The position numbers were made by a program, and so were the translations under genes. The notes beneath the pieces are model-generated. The model was not told the origin of the DNA. It searched no databases and saw only the letters and a program-made list of their open reading frames with translations. This document shows positions 1-7,007 of a stretch of 10,532 nucleotides of DNA, piece after piece. Source of the DNA: Spirochaetia bacterium (GTDB lineage Bacteria; Spirochaetota; Spirochaetia; Treponematales; Breznakiellaceae); NCBI GenBank assembly GCA_026002305.1, contig BOBI01000076.1, positions 1 through 10,532 on the forward strand. Direction: 5' to 3'. Each line of letters begins with the position of its first letter. Positions within the stretch are counted from its first letter, which is position 1.

Positions 1-53
1 TGCCGATGCGGAGAAGCTCGTAAAGGAGTACGAGAAGGCTTACGAGTTTGCCC
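1..53. repeat. 53-base inverted copy of araA interior (fold-back, left arm)
   Basis: Bases 1-53 are the exact reverse complement of 447-499, which lies inside araA. The join with genuine araA 3' sequence is at 53/54, where both partners share GGGC, a short microhomology. The two arms enclose about 393 bases. An exact copy of coding sequence folded back at the very end of the window fits an amplification or assembly chimera better than a biological repeat, although a real inverted duplication with a breakpoint here cannot be excluded. Confidence 0.95.
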
Positions 54-1167
54 AGCGGATGCACTTCGACGCGCGGCTTTTTCCCCTCTCCGCTATTGTC
101 GGGCAAACTTCCAGCATGTGCGCGCCAAGGGCGGACTCATTGCCGGGCTCCATGTGGTAGGTGTAATCCTCCATGAACGAAACACCGCCGGGTAACCCCT
201 GCGCCATAACCTTTGCCGCGCGCAGCAGCATGGATTGTTTCCAGTCGCCTTCCGCCCCAAAGCCGTAGCCCTGCTCCATAAGGCGCTGGGCGGCAAGGCC
301 GGGAAGCTGCGTCAACCCGTGTAAGTCTTGAAATGTCGTTGTAAAGGCGCCGGCATTTTCGTTTTCAAGAAGTTTTTTAAGGGCAATTTCAATTTTTGCC
401 TGTTCAAGCACGGCGGTTCGTCCCGCGCCTTTTTGTTTCAGGTCCGGGGCAAACTCGTAAGCCTTCTCGTACTCCTTTACGAGCTTCTCCGCATCGGCAT
501 CGCTAACCTTATTATAAAGGGCGGCAACATCGCCAACGCCCCATGTATTTACCTGCCAGCCGAATTTTACCTGCGCCTCAACCTTGTCGCCTTCGGTAAC
601 GGCAACCTCGCGCATATTGTCGCCGATTCGTACAACCGTCGAGGTCCAGCCGTCGGAGCGGGCACAGGCGGCGCGAACCCACACGCTCATGCGGCGGCGA
701 ACTTCCGCGTCTTGCCAGAAACCGGCAACAACTTTGCGCGGCAACCCCATCCTTGCGTAAATATAACCGTGTTCCCTGTCGCCGTGGGCGCTCTGGTTAA
801 GGTTCATAAAATCCATATCGATGGTAGACCACGGAATATCGCGGTTAAACTGTGTGTGGAGGTGCAAAATTGGTTTTGTATTTATCGCCAAACCCTGAAT
901 CCACATCTTTGAAGGCGAAAACGTATGCATCCATGTGATAATTCCCGCGCAGGCAGGTGCGGCGGCGGCTTCCTCAAACAATTTACGAATACCGGCGGGG
1001 TTTATAGCCACAGGTTTTAACACTATTTTAGCCGGAAAAACCGGATCCCTTGCAAATTCTTCTGCCATAACACCGGCATTTTTCGCTACCTGCCGCAGTG
1101 TTTCCTCGCCATATAAATCCTGACTGCCTACGATAAACCAAATTTCGTAGTTCTTTAAATTGACCAT
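40..1167 (-). CDS. araA: L-arabinose isomerase AraA, 3' end incomplete and frameshifted
   Basis: AraA converts L-arabinose to L-ribulose in the cytoplasm, the first catabolic step. The N-terminus (NYEIWFIVGSQDLYG) is typical of the family. Seen in the sequence: the metal/active-site positions fall where E. coli AraA numbering puts them, E306 (FGAEGDWK), E333 (FMEDYTYH) and H350 (GAHMLEVCP). The fourth ligand, near residue 450, is missing because the frame stops at 375 residues against about 500 for the family. Similarity ends near residue 363. The next codons read RASKCIRW, but a one-base shift near 77-86 restores the family-like PRVEVHPLG. From base 53 leftwards the sequence is an inverted copy of 447-499, so the last residues are not AraA. 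The ATG at 1167 follows AGGGGG (1173-1178) by 5 bases. The gene lies 73 bases after araB and is probably the last cistron visible. Confidence 0.93.
   Translation of the reverse strand: MVNLKNYEIWFIVGSQDLYGEETLRQVAKNAGVMAEEFARDPVFPAKIVLKPVAINPAGIRKLFEEAAAAPACAGIITWMHTFSPSKMWIQGLAINTKPILHLHTQFNRDIPWSTIDMDFMNLNQSAHGDREHGYIYARMGLPRKVVAGFWQDAEVRRRMSVWVRAACARSDGWTSTVVRIGDNMREVAVTEGDKVEAQVKFGWQVNTWGVGDVAALYNKVSDADAEKLVKEYEKAYEFAPDLKQKGAGRTAVLEQAKIEIALKKLLENENAGAFTTTFQDLHGLTQLPGLAAQRLMEQGYGFGAEGDWKQSMLLRAAKVMAQGLPGGVSFMEDYTYHMEPGNESALGAHMLEVCPTIAERGKSRASKCIRWANS
447..499. repeat. 53-base inverted repeat (right arm, inside araA)
   Basis: This is the partner of the 1-53 arm and lies in uninterrupted araA coding sequence (roughly residues 223-240 of the product, around DADAEKLVKEYEKAYEFAPD). 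It is probably the original copy, because the reading frame and family similarity continue on both sides of it. Confidence 0.95.
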
Positions 1168-1240
1168 TGTTTCCCCCTAAAATACGCAACTAAAAAGATT
1201 TTAATATTATATGTAGTTAAGCCCGCCAAACATCCCTGTC

Positions 1241-2857
1241 TTACACCCCGCAGGCCGCCCGTTCTATCGCAAGCCCTGCCGTGTAATATTCCATAAATTT
1301 GTTAAAACCGGCCGCATCTTTTGCATCCGGTGTAATCTGGGTCCCTGTAACACCGGCGAAAACCGTTGCGAGAAAGTTTTCAAGCGAATCCTTGGAACAA
1401 CGCCGCGTGTATTCGGCAAGTATCGCTATGCCCCATGCGCCGCCTTCTCCGGCGCTTTCCATAACGGCAACCGGTACATTCAAGGCGGCGGCCATCAACT
1501 TCTGCCCAACAACTTTTGTTTTGAACAGGCCGCCATGCCCCAAAAGCCGTTCAATGTGAACCTGCTCTTTAACAGTTAGAATATTCATGCCGAGTTTTAA
1601 CGTGCCCATTGCGGAGTATAAAACCGTCCGCATAAAATTGGCAAGGGTAAAGCGGCTGTCAGGTTTGCGGACAAACAGAGGCCTGCCTTCAGTTGTACCG
1701 GTAATAGGCTCGCCTGAATAATAGTTGTAAGCCAAAAGACCGCCGCAATCAGCCTCGCCTTCAAGCGCCTTGGCGTATAAGAGGTCGTAAAGCTGCGGTT
1801 TTTCGATTTTGGCGCCTGTAAGTTTAGCCGCCTCGTCAAAGAGTTTTATCCATGCGTCAAGATCAGATGTACAATTATTGCAATGCACCATTGCCACAGG
1901 ACTGCCGGAAGGCGTTGTTACCATATCGATTTCGGTGTGTACATCCGACAGCTCTTTTTCCAGTACAAGCATTGCGAATATTGATGTACCCGCCGAAACA
2001 TTTCCCGTGCGCGGAAGTACACTGTTGGTTGCAACCATGCCGGTGGCGGCATCGCCCTCCGGCGGGCAAAGCGGAATACCCGCCTGTAACCGTCCGCTTG
2101 GATCAAGAAGTTTCGCGCCTTCTTGCGTAAGGGCGCCCGCATTTTCACCGGCGCGTAAAACTTCCGGTAGAATGCCGGGCAGCTTCCAAGTGAATTTTTT
2201 ACCGTCAATTAACCCGTTAAATAACTTTATCATGGCGGCGTTGTAATCGGTGCGGGTACTGTCTATGGGAAACATTCCTGACGCGTCACCTACGCCGATC
2301 ACCTTTTTACCTGTAAGTTTCCAGTGTACATAACCCGCCAGCGTTGTTATAAAATCAATATTACAAACGTGCTGTTCGCCGTTTAGAATTGCCTGATAAA
2401 GATGCGCTATGCTCCAGCGCTGCGGTATATTGAACTTGAAAAGGGTTGTAAGGGTTGACGCGGCCTCTCCTGTTGTGGTGTTGCGCCATGTGCGGAAGGG
2501 CGCAAGCTGCGTTCCCTCATGTTGGCCGGAATCGCCAAAGGCAAGATAGCCGTGCATCATCGCCGAAATACCGATTGAACCTGCCTTTACAAGCGGCGCC
2601 CCATACCGGTTTTGCACATCTTCGGTTAAGCGGCGAAAACTGTCCCTAAGCCCTGCCCACACATCATCAAGTGAGTATGTCCATATACCGTCTGTTAAAC
2701 GGTTTTCCCAATCATGTCCGCCCGATGCGATAGTCTGAAAATTGCCGCTGTCGATTAGTACCGCTTTTATACGGGTAGACCCCAACTCAATACCGAGCGC
2801 CGTCCTCCCGTCGGTAATTGCCTGTTTTAACGCCGGATTCATTTTGTTATCACACAT
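1241..2857 (-). CDS. araB: FGGY-family carbohydrate kinase, probable L-ribulokinase
   Basis: Predicted to phosphorylate L-ribulose with ATP to L-ribulose 5-phosphate, the step after AraA. Seen: an FGGY/actin-like fold signature. Phosphate-1 loop [11 protein letters not shown] is at residues 21-31. A likely catalytic base is D269 in PEGDAATG. The phosphate-2 motif GNVSAGTS is at 285-292, and the adenosine-side motif GHGGLFKTK at 440-448 is followed by [11 protein letters not shown] at 468-478. At 538 residues it is shorter than E. coli AraB (566) and resembles the alternative FGGY kinases found with araA in Bacteroidetes, Clostridia and spirochaetes. The ribulose assignment rests mainly on adjacency to araA; a xylulokinase-like activity is possible. 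The start is uncertain: ATG 2857 has only AGCGGGA directly against it, and an in-frame ATG at 2842 is an alternative. It lies 22 bases after the permease gene. Confidence 0.8.
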   Translation of the reverse strand: MCDNKMNPALKQAITDGRTALGIELGSTRIKAVLIDSGNFQTIASGGHDWENRLTDGIWTYSLDDVWAGLRDSFRRLTEDVQNRYGAPLVKAGSIGISAMMHGYLAFGDSGQHEGTQLAPFRTWRNTTTGEAASTLTTLFKFNIPQRWSIAHLYQAILNGEQHVCNIDFITTLAGYVHWKLTGKKVIGVGDASGMFPIDSTRTDYNAAMIKLFNGLIDGKKFTWKLPGILPEVLRAGENAGALTQEGAKLLDPSGRLQAGIPLCPPEGDAATGMVATNSVLPRTGNVSAGTSIFAMLVLEKELSDVHTEIDMVTTPSGSPVAMVHCNNCTSDLDAWIKLFDEAAKLTGAKIEKPQLYDLLYAKALEGEADCGGLLAYNYYSGEPITGTTEGRPLFVRKPDSRFTLANFMRTVLYSAMGTLKLGMNILTVKEQVHIERLLGHGGLFKTKVVGQKLMAAALNVPVAVMESAGEGGAWGIAILAEYTRRCSKDSLENFLATVFAGVTGTQITPDAKDAAGFNKFMEYYTAGLAIERAACGV

Positions 2858-2879
2858 TCCCGCTGGTTGCCGCCATTCC

Positions 2880-4067
2880 CTAACCTAATTTTGTTGACTT
2901 TGATTTTGAGTACAAGTCAAACGCCACGGCGGCAAGGAGGATAAAGCCTTTAATTGCCTGCTGCCAATCGGTACTAACGCCCATAAGGGACATACCGTTA
3001 TTCAACACCCCGATAAAGAGACCGCCGACCACGGCGCCTATAATGGTTCCCACGCCGCCTGAAACCGCGGAACCGCCGACATAACACGCGGCAATGGCGT
3101 CCATCTCAAAGTTTTGACCTGCTTTCGGGGTAGCGGCGTTCAAACGGGCGGCAAATACCATAGCCGCCACCGCAGCAAGAATTGCCATATTTGTATAAAT
3201 CCAGAACATAACCCAGTTGGTCTTGATACCGGAAAGTTTCGCCGCCTTTATATTTCCACCCAGCGCATAGATATGCCTGCCCTGTACGGTGTGGGAGGTC
3301 ATAAATTGATAGCAGACAATCAAAACACCCAAAAGAATTAGAATATTCGGGAAGCCGCGATACAGGGCAAAAACAAGCGTAAAAGCAAAAAGCACTACGG
3401 AAATTGCGGCTACCTTTGCAATCCATATACCTTTTGGTATTACATCGAAATGATACGCTTTCTGTTTGTTACGTTTGCGAATTTCACTAATTATAATAAA
3501 GACGATAATTACAAGGCCTATTAAAACCGATAACAGATGGATGGTCGCGCCCCCAATGTTAAGTCCGCCAAAAGGGTCGCCGATATAGCCGGAGGCCATA
3601 ACCTGAAATTCCTTTGGAAACGGCGCTTTGGTTTGCCCCTGCATAATTACCTGCCCAAGACCGCGGAACACCAACATTCCCGCGAGGGTGGCGATAAAAG
3701 GCGGAACATGGACAAACGCAATCCAGAAACCCTGCCACATACCGATTATGGCTCCAATCGCTATAGCGGCGGCCATTGCGATATAAGGATTCATGCGCAT
3801 ATCCACGATCATGACACCGCAAACCGCGCCGACAAAACAAACAACGGAGCCAACCGAAAGGTCAACATTACCGGTAAGGGTACAGAGGAGCATACCAACC
3901 GCAAGAATAAGAACGTAGCTGTTCTGCAGCACAAGGTTTGTAAGGTTTACCGGCCTAAAAAATGTGCCATCGGTTAGGGCGCCGAAAAAGATCATAGCCA
4001 CTGCCAGGGCAATCACCATACCGTATTGCCGGAAATTTTTCTTTAAAATTATTAAAAAGGTCTCCAT
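2880..4067 (-). CDS. mmsB: Multiple-monosaccharide ABC transporter permease (MmsB/GguB-like)
   Basis: Inner-membrane permease of a CUT2-type sugar importer that works with the ATPase and binding lipoprotein encoded just upstream. The 395-residue product is rich in hydrophobic segments (about ten), for example residues 15-37, 50-66, 74-90, 95-118, 175-195, 217-235 and 285-308. Family features: [10 protein letters not shown] (65-74), typical of the XylH/RbsC/GguB group; a cytoplasmic coupling loop [14 protein letters not shown] (268-281); and a glycine-rich block [21 protein letters not shown] near 329-349. The long polar linker at 195-215 agrees with the larger GguB/XylH subgroup rather than RbsC. 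ATG 4067 follows AAAGGAG (4074-4080), which overlaps the stop codon of the ATPase gene, so the two are probably translationally linked. Arabinose is the likely substrate from context; glucose, galactose and xylose are also carried by members of this group. Confidence 0.9.
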   Translation of the reverse strand: METFLIILKKNFRQYGMVIALAVAMIFFGALTDGTFFRPVNLTNLVLQNSYVLILAVGMLLCTLTGNVDLSVGSVVCFVGAVCGVMIVDMRMNPYIAMAAAIAIGAIIGMWQGFWIAFVHVPPFIATLAGMLVFRGLGQVIMQGQTKAPFPKEFQVMASGYIGDPFGGLNIGGATIHLLSVLIGLVIIVFIIISEIRKRNKQKAYHFDVIPKGIWIAKVAAISVVLFAFTLVFALYRGFPNILILLGVLIVCYQFMTSHTVQGRHIYALGGNIKAAKLSGIKTNWVMFWIYTNMAILAAVAAMVFAARLNAATPKAGQNFEMDAIAACYVGGSAVSGGVGTIIGAVVGGLFIGVLNNGMSLMGVSTDWQQAIKGFILLAAVAFDLYSKSKSTKLG

Positions 4068-4078
4068 TATCCACTCCT

Positions 4079-5620
4079 TTAGTTAGACAAGATATGACGC
4101 ATAATCTCTTCCTGGGTTGCTGTAACACCTGCAAGTTCCGCCGTAATCTTACCTTCGCTCATTACGTAAATTCTGTCGCTCATACCGATAATTTCAGGCA
4201 TTTCGCTGGATATAAGAATACAAGCCATACCCGCTGCGGCAAGACTGTTGATAATCGTGTAGATTTCAAACTTTGCGCCCACGTCAATACCTCGGGTCGG
4301 CTCGTCAAGAATCAGAATCTTGGGGTCGGTAAACAGCCACTTGGCAAGTACCACCTTTTGCTGGTTGCCGCCCGACAGGTTCCCCGCAAGCTGTAAAATC
4401 GACGGCGTTTTAACATTGAATTTTTTTCTGTAATCTTCGGCAATAACAATCTCCTCATGCTCGTTTACCACGCCGTTTTTGGTAATTTTTTTAAGTTTCG
4501 CAAGGGTAGTGTTTTCTTTAATGCTTTCTATGAGTACCAGACCGAACTCCTTGCGGTCTTCCGATACATAGGCGATACCATGTTCAATAGCTTTTGGAAT
4601 GGAATCCATAACCACTTCTTTACCGTTAATTATTGTTTTACCGGATATGTCCACGCCGTAGAACTTGCCGAAAACGCTTGTGGCAAATTCGGTACGCCCC
4701 GATCCGACAAGCCCCGCAAGTCCCACAACCTCGCCCGCGCGTACATTCAGGTTTACCGCCTCGAGTTTTTTCCGGTCGGGGTCATCGGGATTACCGACGG
4801 TCCAGTCCTTTACTTCAAAGACCACATCCCCAACCGGGTTATTCCGTTTTGGAAAGCGGTCGGTAATTTCACGTCCAACCATGCCCTTGATGATCCTGTC
4901 CTCACTGATAGATGCGATGCCTTCGGAATTCCGCTGGACATTCAGGGTTTCAATTGTTTTCCCGTCCCGCAGAATTGTAATGTTGTCAGCAACCTTTGCA
5001 ACTTCATTTAATTTATGTGAAATAAGCACCGACGAAATGTTGTGTTGATCACGAAGTTCCTCCAAAATGCGGAGTAGATGATCACTGTCCTTTTCGTTCA
5101 GCGCCGATGTAGGCTCATCAAGAATAAGTATTTTGGCATCCTTTGCCAGTGCCTTGGCGATTTCAACCATCTGCTGTTTCCCAACGCCCAGCTTGTTCAC
5201 CGGCATATTGGGATTTTCATCGAGGCCTAATCTCTTCATAAGAACAAGCGCGTCTTCGCGCGTTTTGTCCCAGTTTATAATGTTATACTTTGCGCGCTCA
5301 TCACCTAGAAAAATATTTTCCGCTATCGACAAATAGGGGCTTAACGCCAATTCCTGATGTATGATGACGATGCCCGCCTTCTCGCTCTGCTTAATGTCTG
5401 CAAACGAGCAGGTTGCCCCGTCAAAAATAATATCACCCTGATAACTGCCGAATGGATACACACCGGATAACACCTTCATAAGGGTGGATTTACCCGCACC
5501 GTTTTCTCCAACCAATGCGTGTACCTCGCGGCGTTTAACACGCAAATTCACATTGTCCAGCGCCTTGACGCCGGGGAATTCTTTGGTGATGCCCTTCATT
5601 TCAAGCAAGACTTCTTCCAT
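4079..5620 (-). CDS. mmsA: Multiple-monosaccharide ABC transporter ATPase, two nucleotide-binding domains (MmsA/GguA-like)
   Basis: Energises the CUT2 sugar importer at the cytoplasmic face of the membrane. At 513 residues it has the usual length and two fused ABC domains. Domain 1: Walker A GENGAGKS (38-45), Q-loop region around [13 protein letters not shown] (86-98), signature LGVGKQQ (144-150) and Walker B ILILDEP (164-170). Domain 2: degenerate Walker A GLVGSGRT (303-310), intact signature LSGGNQQ (415-421) and Walker B ILILDEP (435-441). A degenerate second Walker A is normal for RbsA/XylG/AraG/GguA proteins. The signature of domain 1 has LGVG, close to the LSVG common in this group. The start ATG 5620 follows a GGGAG by about 8 bases. 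The gene is separated from the upstream binding-protein gene by 71 bases holding a hairpin, and from mmsB by 11 bases. Confidence 0.94.
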   Translation of the reverse strand: MEEVLLEMKGITKEFPGVKALDNVNLRVKRREVHALVGENGAGKSTLMKVLSGVYPFGSYQGDIIFDGATCSFADIKQSEKAGIVIIHQELALSPYLSIAENIFLGDERAKYNIINWDKTREDALVLMKRLGLDENPNMPVNKLGVGKQQMVEIAKALAKDAKILILDEPTSALNEKDSDHLLRILEELRDQHNISSVLISHKLNEVAKVADNITILRDGKTIETLNVQRNSEGIASISEDRIIKGMVGREITDRFPKRNNPVGDVVFEVKDWTVGNPDDPDRKKLEAVNLNVRAGEVVGLAGLVGSGRTEFATSVFGKFYGVDISGKTIINGKEVVMDSIPKAIEHGIAYVSEDRKEFGLVLIESIKENTTLAKLKKITKNGVVNEHEEIVIAEDYRKKFNVKTPSILQLAGNLSGGNQQKVVLAKWLFTDPKILILDEPTRGIDVGAKFEIYTIINSLAAAGMACILISSEMPEIIGMSDRIYVMSEGKITAELAGVTATQEEIMRHILSN

Positions 5621-5650
5621 TCGCCAGCTCCCTTTTTTGTTAATGCTTTT

Positions 5651-5677
5651 TACCTTTCCCCCAACGGGGGAAAGGTA
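5651..5677 (-). other. 12-bp perfect stem-loop between binding-protein and ATPase genes
   Basis: Arms TACCTTTCCCCC (5651-5662) and GGGGGAAAGGTA (5666-5677) pair perfectly around a 3-base loop. In the operon mRNA (minus strand) the stem lies 14 bases after the chvE-like stop codon and is followed by AAAAGCATTA, not by a U-tract, so it does not look like a terminator. The position matches the intercistronic stems known to protect binding-protein mRNA from 3' exonucleases in sugar ABC operons, giving more binding protein than membrane subunits. The structure is seen; the role is inferred. Confidence 0.7.
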
Positions 5678-5691
5678 TTTAATTCTCTATA

Positions 5692-6789
5692 CTAGTTAAT
5701 TCCAAGTTCCGCACGGGTATGGTAACCGGTGTCAACTACTTCTTTCTGCACATTGTCTTTGGTAACGACAACTATATCGAGCAACAGTGAAGGAATAACC
5801 TTAGCGCCGTTGTTGTACTGTGTGGTATCCAAACCGCTAATGGTCTGACCCTTTAGAATTTTATCAACCATTTCAACCGTTGCGGCGCCGAGTGAGCGGG
5901 TGTCTTTCAGAATCGTCGCGTACTGCTCGCTGGCCAAAATGGATTTAACCGAAGCTACGACGCAGTCCTGGCCACCGACCACAGGAAGGGGCTTGTTGCC
6001 CGATCCGTAACCCACCGCTTTGCAGGCCTCTAATGTGGAAAGGCTGATAGGATCATACGGGGAAAGGATACCGTCCAGTACCACATTTCCCGAATAGTAA
6101 CGCGAAAGGAGGTTTTCCATACGTTTTTGAGCTTCGGCCGCATCCCAGCGGAGTGTGGCGACAGATGTGAAGGCAGTCTGACCTGACGGAACCTGCAGCG
6201 TGCCGTTGTCGAGATAAGGCTTCAATGTGTCCATAGCGCCGTTATAGAAGACAGTGGCGTTGTTGTCGTCAGGCGAACCCGCAAACAACTCAATGATAAC
6301 CGGCTTTTTCTTAGGCGCATCAAGTGAAAGACCCTTCACGAGAATATTGCCCATCTGCTGACCAACTATGTAGTTGTTGAATGTTACGTAATAGTCAACG
6401 TTAGGTGACTGCATCAGCAAGCGGTCATAAGCTATTACGGGAATTTTAGCCGCCGCAGCGTTTTCAAGCTGCTGTCCAAGCGCGGAGCCGTCGATGGACG
6501 CGATAACCAGAACCTTTACACCCCTTGTGATAAGGTCGTCAATTTGACGGGTCTGGGTGGGAATATCGTCATCGGAAAACTGCAACTCTACCGTGTAGCC
6601 AAGTTTTTCAAGACCTTCTTTAACAGCGTTACCGTCTTTGATCCAGCGCTCCTCCGAGCGGGTGGGCATAACCACGCCTACAAGATTGGTTGCCGCCTTC
6701 TTCCCTTTGCAGCCCGCAAGCACAGCCACAAGACCGGCAGCCGCAATTATAAGCGTAGCCGCCACAACAAATTTCTTCATGTTTTTCAT
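5692..6789 (-). CDS. chvE: Sugar-binding lipoprotein of the ABC importer (ChvE/MmsE-like)
   Basis: Extracytoplasmic receptor that captures pentose or hexose and delivers it to the MmsAB-like transporter. Seen: a basic N-terminus (MKNMKK), a hydrophobic stretch and a lipobox LAGC with the lipidated cysteine at residue 27 of the 365-residue product. A periplasmic-binding-protein-1 fold follows: LVGVVMPTRSEERWIKDG, then DDIPTQTRQIDDLITRGVKVLVIASIDG, AYDRLL and the hinge-side YVTFNNYIVGQQMG, all characteristic of the ChvE multiple-sugar group. The start at 6789 is chosen because GGAGG (6798-6802) lies 8 bases before it; an in-frame ATG at 6807 would put the ribosome site inside the gene. First gene of the ara operon, behind a strong promoter overlapped by an AraR-like palindrome. 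L-arabinose is the likely ligand from the downstream araBA, but the specificity may be broad. Confidence 0.9.
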   Translation of the reverse strand: MKNMKKFVVAATLIIAAAGLVAVLAGCKGKKAATNLVGVVMPTRSEERWIKDGNAVKEGLEKLGYTVELQFSDDDIPTQTRQIDDLITRGVKVLVIASIDGSALGQQLENAAAAKIPVIAYDRLLMQSPNVDYYVTFNNYIVGQQMGNILVKGLSLDAPKKKPVIIELFAGSPDDNNATVFYNGAMDTLKPYLDNGTLQVPSGQTAFTSVATLRWDAAEAQKRMENLLSRYYSGNVVLDGILSPYDPISLSTLEACKAVGYGSGNKPLPVVGGQDCVVASVKSILASEQYATILKDTRSLGAATVEMVDKILKGQTISGLDTTQYNNGAKVIPSLLLDIVVVTKDNVQKEVVDTGYHTRAELGIN

Positions 6790-6825
6790 CTGAAAATCCT
6801 CCAGCATTTCGATTTTTCACGCTTA

Positions 6826-6863
6826 TGCGTGTACGCACATTCTTTTTGCGTGTACGTACACAT
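6826..6863. promoter_or_regulatory. Tandem AraR-like operator sites over the ara transcription start
   Basis: Two related sites lie 21 bases (two helical turns) apart. The site at 6847-6863 contains the perfect 12-base palindrome GTGTACGTACAC (6850-6861). The site at 6826-6840 is a degenerate copy (TGCGTGTACG-CACAT with TA missing), itself an imperfect palindrome TGCGT-GT-ACGCA. The core TGTACGTACA matches what I recall of AraR (GntR-type DNA-binding domain) operators in Firmicutes. The perfect site begins 1 base past the -10 box of the ara promoter and covers the expected start point, which suits a repressor released by arabinose. The palindromes and positions are seen; the regulator is inferred, and none is encoded in the window. 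Confidence 0.65.
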
Positions 6864-6892
6864 ATTCTAAATGAGGAATTTCAAATTGTCAA
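6864..6892 (-). promoter_or_regulatory. Sigma-70 type promoter of the ara operon
   Basis: Reading the minus strand, TTGACA (6892-6887) is separated by exactly 17 bases from TAGAAT (6869-6864). This is a perfect -35 and a near-perfect -10 at ideal spacing. Transcription should start near 6857, leaving a leader of about 68 bases before the binding-protein ATG. The start point is inside the AraR-like palindrome. Confidence 0.8.
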
Positions 6893-6907
6893 ATTTTTTA
6901 TACGAAT

Positions 6908-6918
6908 GTGAATCACAG
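6908..6918. promoter_or_regulatory. TGTGA-A-TCACA palindrome between divergent promoters
   Basis: An 11-base palindrome with 5-base arms around one base lies between the two -35 boxes, about 56 bases upstream of the expected ara start and 64 upstream of the expected dctP start. The arms match CRP-type half-sites but the spacer is 1 base rather than 6, so it is not a canonical CRP site. It could serve either promoter as an activator or repressor site. It may also be chance, since the region is short and AT-rich. Confidence 0.3.
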
Positions 6919-6941
6919 AGGCAATGAGGCAATGCGAATAT

Positions 6942-6970
6942 TTGACAATGCAGTATTTTGCACTTAGAAT
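6942..6970 (+). promoter_or_regulatory. Sigma-70 type promoter of the TRAP transporter genes
   Basis: TTGACA (6942-6947) and TAGAAT (6965-6970) are separated by 17 bases. The hexamers and spacing are the same as in the divergent ara promoter. Transcription should begin near 6977, about 31 bases before the dctP ATG at 7008. No TGTACG-type palindrome overlaps it, so it is probably not under the same repressor. A direct repeat CTTAGAA (6963-6969 and 6984-6990, 21 bases apart) overlaps the -10 and start region. Confidence 0.75.
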
Positions 6971-7007
6971 CTTAAAATCTAAACTTAGAAAATTCGTGGA
7001 GGATTTT

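Noticed and set aside
1..53. Terminal inverted repeat of a transposon
   Set aside because: The two arms are both araA coding sequence, there is no transposase between them, and there is no target duplication.
328..912. Plus-strand open frame of 194 codons opposite araA
   Set aside because: It lies wholly antisense to well-conserved araA coding sequence, has no recognisable domain and no ribosome site; it is a shadow of the real gene.
1206..1211. Internal promoter for araA (perfect TATAAT on the minus strand)
   Set aside because: No acceptable -35 box lies 16-18 bases upstream; the region is AT-rich, so the match is probably chance.
4457..5011. Plus-strand open frame of 184 codons opposite the ATPase gene
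   Set aside because: The antisense strand carries unmistakable ABC ATPase motifs; the plus-strand product has no family features.
5651..5677. Intrinsic terminator between chvE-like gene and mmsA
   Set aside because: On the transcribed strand the stem is followed by AAAAGCATTA, not a U-tract, and the downstream genes belong to the same transporter.
6790..6807. Longer N-terminus for the sugar-binding lipoprotein starting at 6807
   Set aside because: The ribosome site GGAGG (6798-6802) would fall inside the gene; 6789 is correctly spaced from it.
6924..7007. Longer N-terminus for DctP starting at 6924
   Set aside because: It would begin upstream of the predicted transcription start near 6977 and add 28 residues before a complete lipoprotein signal; GGAGG at 6998-7002 supports 7008.
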